From the NCBI RefSeq assembly GCF_021869535.1, contig NW_026262690.1:87341995-87405994 (forward strand): a stretch of DNA of 64,000 nucleotides, in the 5' to 3' direction. Under the pieces are notes generated by a model. It was not told the DNA's origin, did not search any database, and saw only the letters and a list, made by a program, of their open reading frames with translations. The DNA is from Mytilus californianus. Lineage: Eukaryota > Mollusca > Bivalvia > Mytilida > Mytilidae. Shown piece by piece: positions 27,401-33,400 of the stretch (within the stretch, counting starts at the first letter, position 1; every line of letters begins with the position of its first letter). Both the position numbers and the translations under genes were made by a program.

Positions 27401-30400
27401 TAACTCATCTGCTGGACAGAATAAAGGAGAAATGAGGGACAATGATATTGTAGATATAAACAAGGAGATGAAGCTAAATTTAAAGATACAGACTGCAACA
27501 TCAGGAACATGGGGGAAGGTGAGTTGCTACAAACAATATTGATATTTCAGCAGCTGGTATTAAATTGTGAAGATGGAAAGTTTTTGCCAAGGTGTTTCAA
27601 TTCAGTAATTTCACAATAAAGATGAAAATGTCCTTGTGTTGAGCATAGGACATTAGATTTATCTCAAATTCATCAAGTTAGTGGCTAAATCAGTTAAGCA
27701 TTTGAAAAAATTGTAGAAAAAAGACCAAATATTGTTTTTAATTTCACACATTTTCTGAAACTTTCCTTTGTGTAAATCAGAACAAAAAAATTAATTAAAT
27801 TCAGTCATACCAAATAAAGACTTATATAGTCCGCGGGTTTTATTCGCCAAAATGGAACCTGCCAGACAGGGGTGCTGACTATAGAGTACGATAAGCAAGA
27901 AATAGGAGAAAAAAAATGTGTAAGCGAGGTGGTTTGTTTACATTCTGCGATGTTTGTTATTGATATTGTAGAGGGAGCTCTTATCATTTTCAAAACTAAT
28001 AATTTGACCTAATCCTTATTAATATGTAATTTTTATTCAATATCAAATATAAACTGATAAATTTCAAAATTAAATGCTTCACTTCAAATTTCTCGTTTCT
28101 TTTCACTGCATTGCTTAAAATAAACTGGAATCTGCTTGAATTTAGAGGAACGAAAAAAGTGTAGAAGTCAACCGAGAAACTGCTTACGATGTATAAACTA
28201 CAAAATGTAATCGGTTATTCGTTCTGTTTTGGTGTTTCATACTGGCGCATGTGTTTTGTTTTAGCTTAAGATCCTTCAAACATTAATGTGATAGATATAT
28301 TAAACATTGTTTTACACAAGGATGGAACTGTTTTACTTTTAAAGTCATATTCTAGTGATATCTATTAAGTACGGATTTTCCGTACACTCTCACCTCACCA
28401 TATTTATTTTCATTTACACATGCTATTCAAACTTCCGGTTTAAACATACACAAGTTTGTAAATTGTTTTTATTTGTGATTTGGACTTATTTTAACACTCT
28501 TGAAGTGTTCTAGAATCATTTACAAACATTTTCACTTTCTATTTGATGATGAAAAATACTGCAAATGACAACACACGATTTGAAATTACCAGAGTTTCAT
28601 TAGACATTTTCTAACAGTTACAAAAAGTTTCTTTACCTGAAATTTCTTGGTGAGAAGGGGTTGTGGACAATGTACCAGTGCGAACTATACAAGCCCGATT
28701 ACGGTATTTAAATGACAAAAGATTTATATAAAAAAATTATGATAAAAAGCATGAACAAGAAAAGTGCAAGGCTTATAAAAATAAGGCAATTCCTTATATC
28801 TTCATCAAACTGTCCTTGGCAGCATCATTTTGTATTATTAATCATAAGAGGCATCTTTCAGATTGTCAATGACAAAATATTTGATTGTTTACCATCCCTT
28901 CATTTTTTGTATCAAATAAAATTAACCTCATAGTTAATTTTTTTATTTGCTTCTGTTCGTTATAATCCATAAATGATCCTTGCATGATCCTTTTCAAGAT
29001 GTGATGATGTTGCCAACTTGAACTCCAAGACAGCCACCAAAGCAGAACTTGTTTACCATAGAATCCATTTTACAAACTGAATGCTTTGTATGGATGTCAA
29101 TGATTAAGTCTGTCATAAATTAAGGATTTCAAATTATTCTGAAAAATCCAAAATATCCATCTTATAGACTTTTTTTTAAGCACAGGCCTCTCAATGAATG
29201 TGAATCATCTTTCTATAGGATCTATTTATGTTGTCTTGCAGGGTTCATCTGACCTTGACTTCATTTTAATGTTTCATTGGTCATTTTCCCAATTAGGTCT
29301 TTTGCAGATACTATATTAAAGCAATAGTCTTAACTATTCGGTGTATGGTATGAAATTCAATCATGATAAGTTTGATGAATTTGACATCCTGTTCTGGAGT
29401 AATTGCCCCTGAAATGTTGATTTTTTTTTTTTTTTTTGCAGTTTTGGCTGTTCTCTGAATAACTATATGAGCTAGGTTAAACATGTAAATTTGCAACACA
29501 AAATGTAACTGTAGTATATGCATATTAAAGTTCTAATTAGCAAACTGATGATAGATTCAGACACATGTGGGCTTCTTGTTATATGCAGGTTCAATTAGTT
29601 TAAAAGTTTCCTAATTCAATTTATAATTATGATATTCTATCTTTGAACTTACAAACAAGGCAAGGGTCATCTTTATTACATTGTAACTTCAATGCTTCTA
29701 TATGTAATTTAGTGTTTTAGTTACTTCTTGTGTACATACTGTTCCATATTTTTAGGGTATTATTCATTCCATATGACAAATCAAATGTAAGTTGGTATTT
29801 TACATGTAAATAACAATTTATAAAGCTTAAATGTAGCATAACAAAAAGGCAAATGGAAATAGTTATGCTTAGTGTCTCATTTGACAACTGTTGGTAGAGA
29901 ATTTATTAATGGTAAAATAATTTAGACCTGTGGACCTGGTTTGTCTTAATAGGTATACTCTAATGACTCTCTCTGAAATTAGTCTCCCGAACCAAATTTT
30001 TTACATGTTTAAAATAGAAATGTTTCAGATTTTGTATAAACATGGTTCAGCCTAAATTACTTGTATTTCCACAATCACTCACATGAAGTTATTGATTTTA
30101 TTAACACAAGTTGTGAAAAGTGTATACCATAAGTGGTAGGTCAATGCTATTTGGTATGCAGTTGTTTAAGCATTGGCACATCTCATTTTCATTGAGGTTA
30201 TTTAACTGTGGCCTTACCATACCTTCTTTTTATATACCCTTGAAACTGTAAAAGAGAAAGGAAAAAGTGACAAAAAAAAAGACCAGGCAAACGCTCAATA
30301 TTATAGTTAGAAGTTAGAATTTTAATATAGGTAAATGAAATTAAGATTTTGAAAAGTGTCTATTAAGCATGAATTGCAGTATGGCGATAATCCTCTTCCA

Positions 30401-33400
30401 TAAAATTGAAGTCAGTCTTAAATTTCATGCTTTGGTGACTCTGATTAAGTTTTAACTCCCATCTTTATTTCTGCACTATATTTTAATCTGCAATCATGTG
30501 ATAAGGTGTTAACCTCATTTAAGCTGTAGGTTCATCGGAGTTACTAACTATTTGCATCTGTAGTCAATCAGTTAGTCTGTCTTTACACAAAATACATTTT
30601 GATCATCGCCACTGAAACCATACACCTATTTTGGACCAGAGTTGGCAGGATTGATATATTGGAGGTCCTGTATAAGTATTCAAAAAATCATTTTTCCCTT
30701 TGAGTGAAAAACCTGGCTGCAAAGCCGCTGCATAAGTCAATATTTGATTCTGATTGGCCAATTATTAAAGTCTCCTCCTTTGAAAAGAAAAGGCAGATTT
30801 TAAAAACATCAGTTGATTAATGAAATTACCAACCTTTGGATAAATATGTCAGAAAGAATTCCCTGTGAGAAATAAGGGGGAAGATTGCCATGTGAGAGAG
30901 AATTAGACTTCTATCATCATTTAGTTGGAGTCATCTAATGTTTGATGTTGGTGTAAATCTGATTAAATACCCAATAGATTTAAGTCCCGGAAATATACTG
31001 ATTTTAGCATATGAACTATATCCAGCATATTTCTGAGTCATTGCAGGCACCACATTGTGACCTCATTTGCTATAAATTGTATTCCCTTGTTCAACTTTTC
31101 ATGTCAATATGATGCCAAGTGGTCTAAGTATTTCATCTGTTGAGTTAATATTACTATATAACCTGTCAACAGAAAGGTTGTCATTTTAACCATTCACACG
31201 GCTGGTATGAAATATATAGCCAATAATGCTGAAATTGGTGTTAAACATAAAAATCTATCAATGTGAAGCTATTTAGCAAAGCTTATTATTGTAGTTTTAT
31301 CTAGACTGTTCTGTTAAATTTTATCATAAACAAAATAGCAACTACATAAGTAACAATTCATCTGTCTGATTCGTTTCAGCTTAGAATATTATATAATACA
31401 AATAATTCATTTAGGTATTTAACACATTTCTAAAAAAATACTTTATATAACTAATGTTAGTTGATCCTTCAGTTGAGTTTTTACTTAAACAAATGATTAT
31501 TCCTTTTTGTAGAATAATATTGACTTATCAAATATAGAAAGAATAGCAGAAGAAATTAAATTTAGTGTTAAAAATGTTCATGCAGATGGAAACTGTATGT
31601 TTCATGCAATTGCTATACAAATCTGGACAATGTTGCAAAGCAGAATCATGGAGGAAAAGGCTAAGGAATTAAGATCCAAAACAGTTGAATTCTTAAGAAA
31701 CAATGATGAAACACCTAGTGGAGAAAAGTATTCCTCATTTTTAATATGTGATGAAGAAAACCAAAGACAGGAAAAATGGCTGCAGTATTTAAAAAACATG
31801 AGTTCTCCTGGAATATATGGAGATGAAATTATTCTCAGGGCAATAAGTCACCATTTCAATGTCCATATATGGGTTCTTTCAACTGCTAGGCCAAAGGAAT
31901 TCATCAAATATAATGCGGCCAGTTCAAGTGGTGATACTATTGTAGTGCATCTTGGTTTTATTGATGAAAGTCTTCACTATGTGAAATTAGAACGAAAAAA
32001 GGTATAAATTTATATTAATTTATAAAAAACTAAAATTTATTGCATTTAAATACAAAATAAGTTAAAATTTTTAAGCTTTAAAAAAATCTCCCCAAAAAAC
32101 AAAGAATAAATTGTAAAAATGCAATGCTCATAGAAAATTCTAGAAAATATTTTTACCCAATCTTTGTTTCTAGAAGCACAAAAACAAACGTTCACATTTG
32201 CTTTGTTAATACGCTTGATTCTAATCTATATCTTTCTATCAAAGTGTTTGGTTTTAGGTGACTTAATATATTTCTTTAAGCAGTGTCAGATTAAGTAACC
32301 TAGAATAAAATATAATAGGTGTTTGAAAAATGTCAAGAAGGCACAATGACTATGTCAGTTCATAGATGCAGGGATCCAGTTAGCTCATAAAACATTGTCA
32401 TGACATTAGAAATCAGTGTATAGTAAAAGAGTTTTTCTGTTAATGGATATGATATAGATCAAAAGGGCCCAACGGCTCAATGTCTTAATAGTTTCTAATT
32501 CATCAAAGGAATATTTAAGAAATCATGTAGGTGTTAAAGCACTGGATTGGTGATTTCGTTGGGACTAACAGTCCACCAACTGTAGTATCGACCAATTTTT
32601 AGAAATGAAAACTTCATACTTTGGTGTAAGGTATTAGGATTTATCTTTGTGGGAGTATAGCAGTGTCCAACAAAAAGAAGATCAATGTGACCTACATTTA
32701 CACTTAATTGACCTTGATTAAGATTATTGTTTCCATGGTCAGGCCTCAGATACTAAGTGACCTGCAATATTATATTTTGGTGAAAGGATTCATCTTTTGG
32801 AGTATTGCAGTCTCCCACAATAAGAAGCTCATGCTGACCTATTCGTTACTGTAAATGAATGTGTGAACAAATAACAGAAATAAGTACAATTTGGTGTGTG
32901 CAATTGGGAAAAAATTGACAAGAACAATTAGTTATTTGTACCATTGAATATTTCCTTAGGTTACTAGTAATATATTTAAAAATGTTCATACATAAACAAA
33001 AAATGAATTTATTAATTGTACCTTTAGGTTCTTTTTAGATTTTGACCTTTTTCATAGGCTTTTATAGTTACTGGATGTCTTTGCCAGCTAAAAGTAAAAT
33101 TTTATCTTCTTTGTGTTTAAATTAAGATTCTTCGTGCTCTTCTATTCCATAGTGCCAATGGGGTGGGGGTATTGACTTATCCCTGTGCTTCCTTCCTATG
33201 TTCCAAATTGGATACATTAGGCTTGTTAGAGACATGGTTTATCCGCTAACATATCCTTCAGTTTTCAAGCTAGAACTTATATATTATGTAGTACACATAC
33301 TCAAGTTTTATATTTTATCAAGATTTTGATTTCCTTTAAAGGAGAAGGTCTGGTAAAGGTCAATTTTGGCCTAATTTGAAGTACATCTGATGAAAGAGTT

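Noticed and set aside
27220..27510. Met/Arg-rich plus frame and Pro/His-rich minus frame
   Set aside because: Shadows of the acidic exon in other frames.
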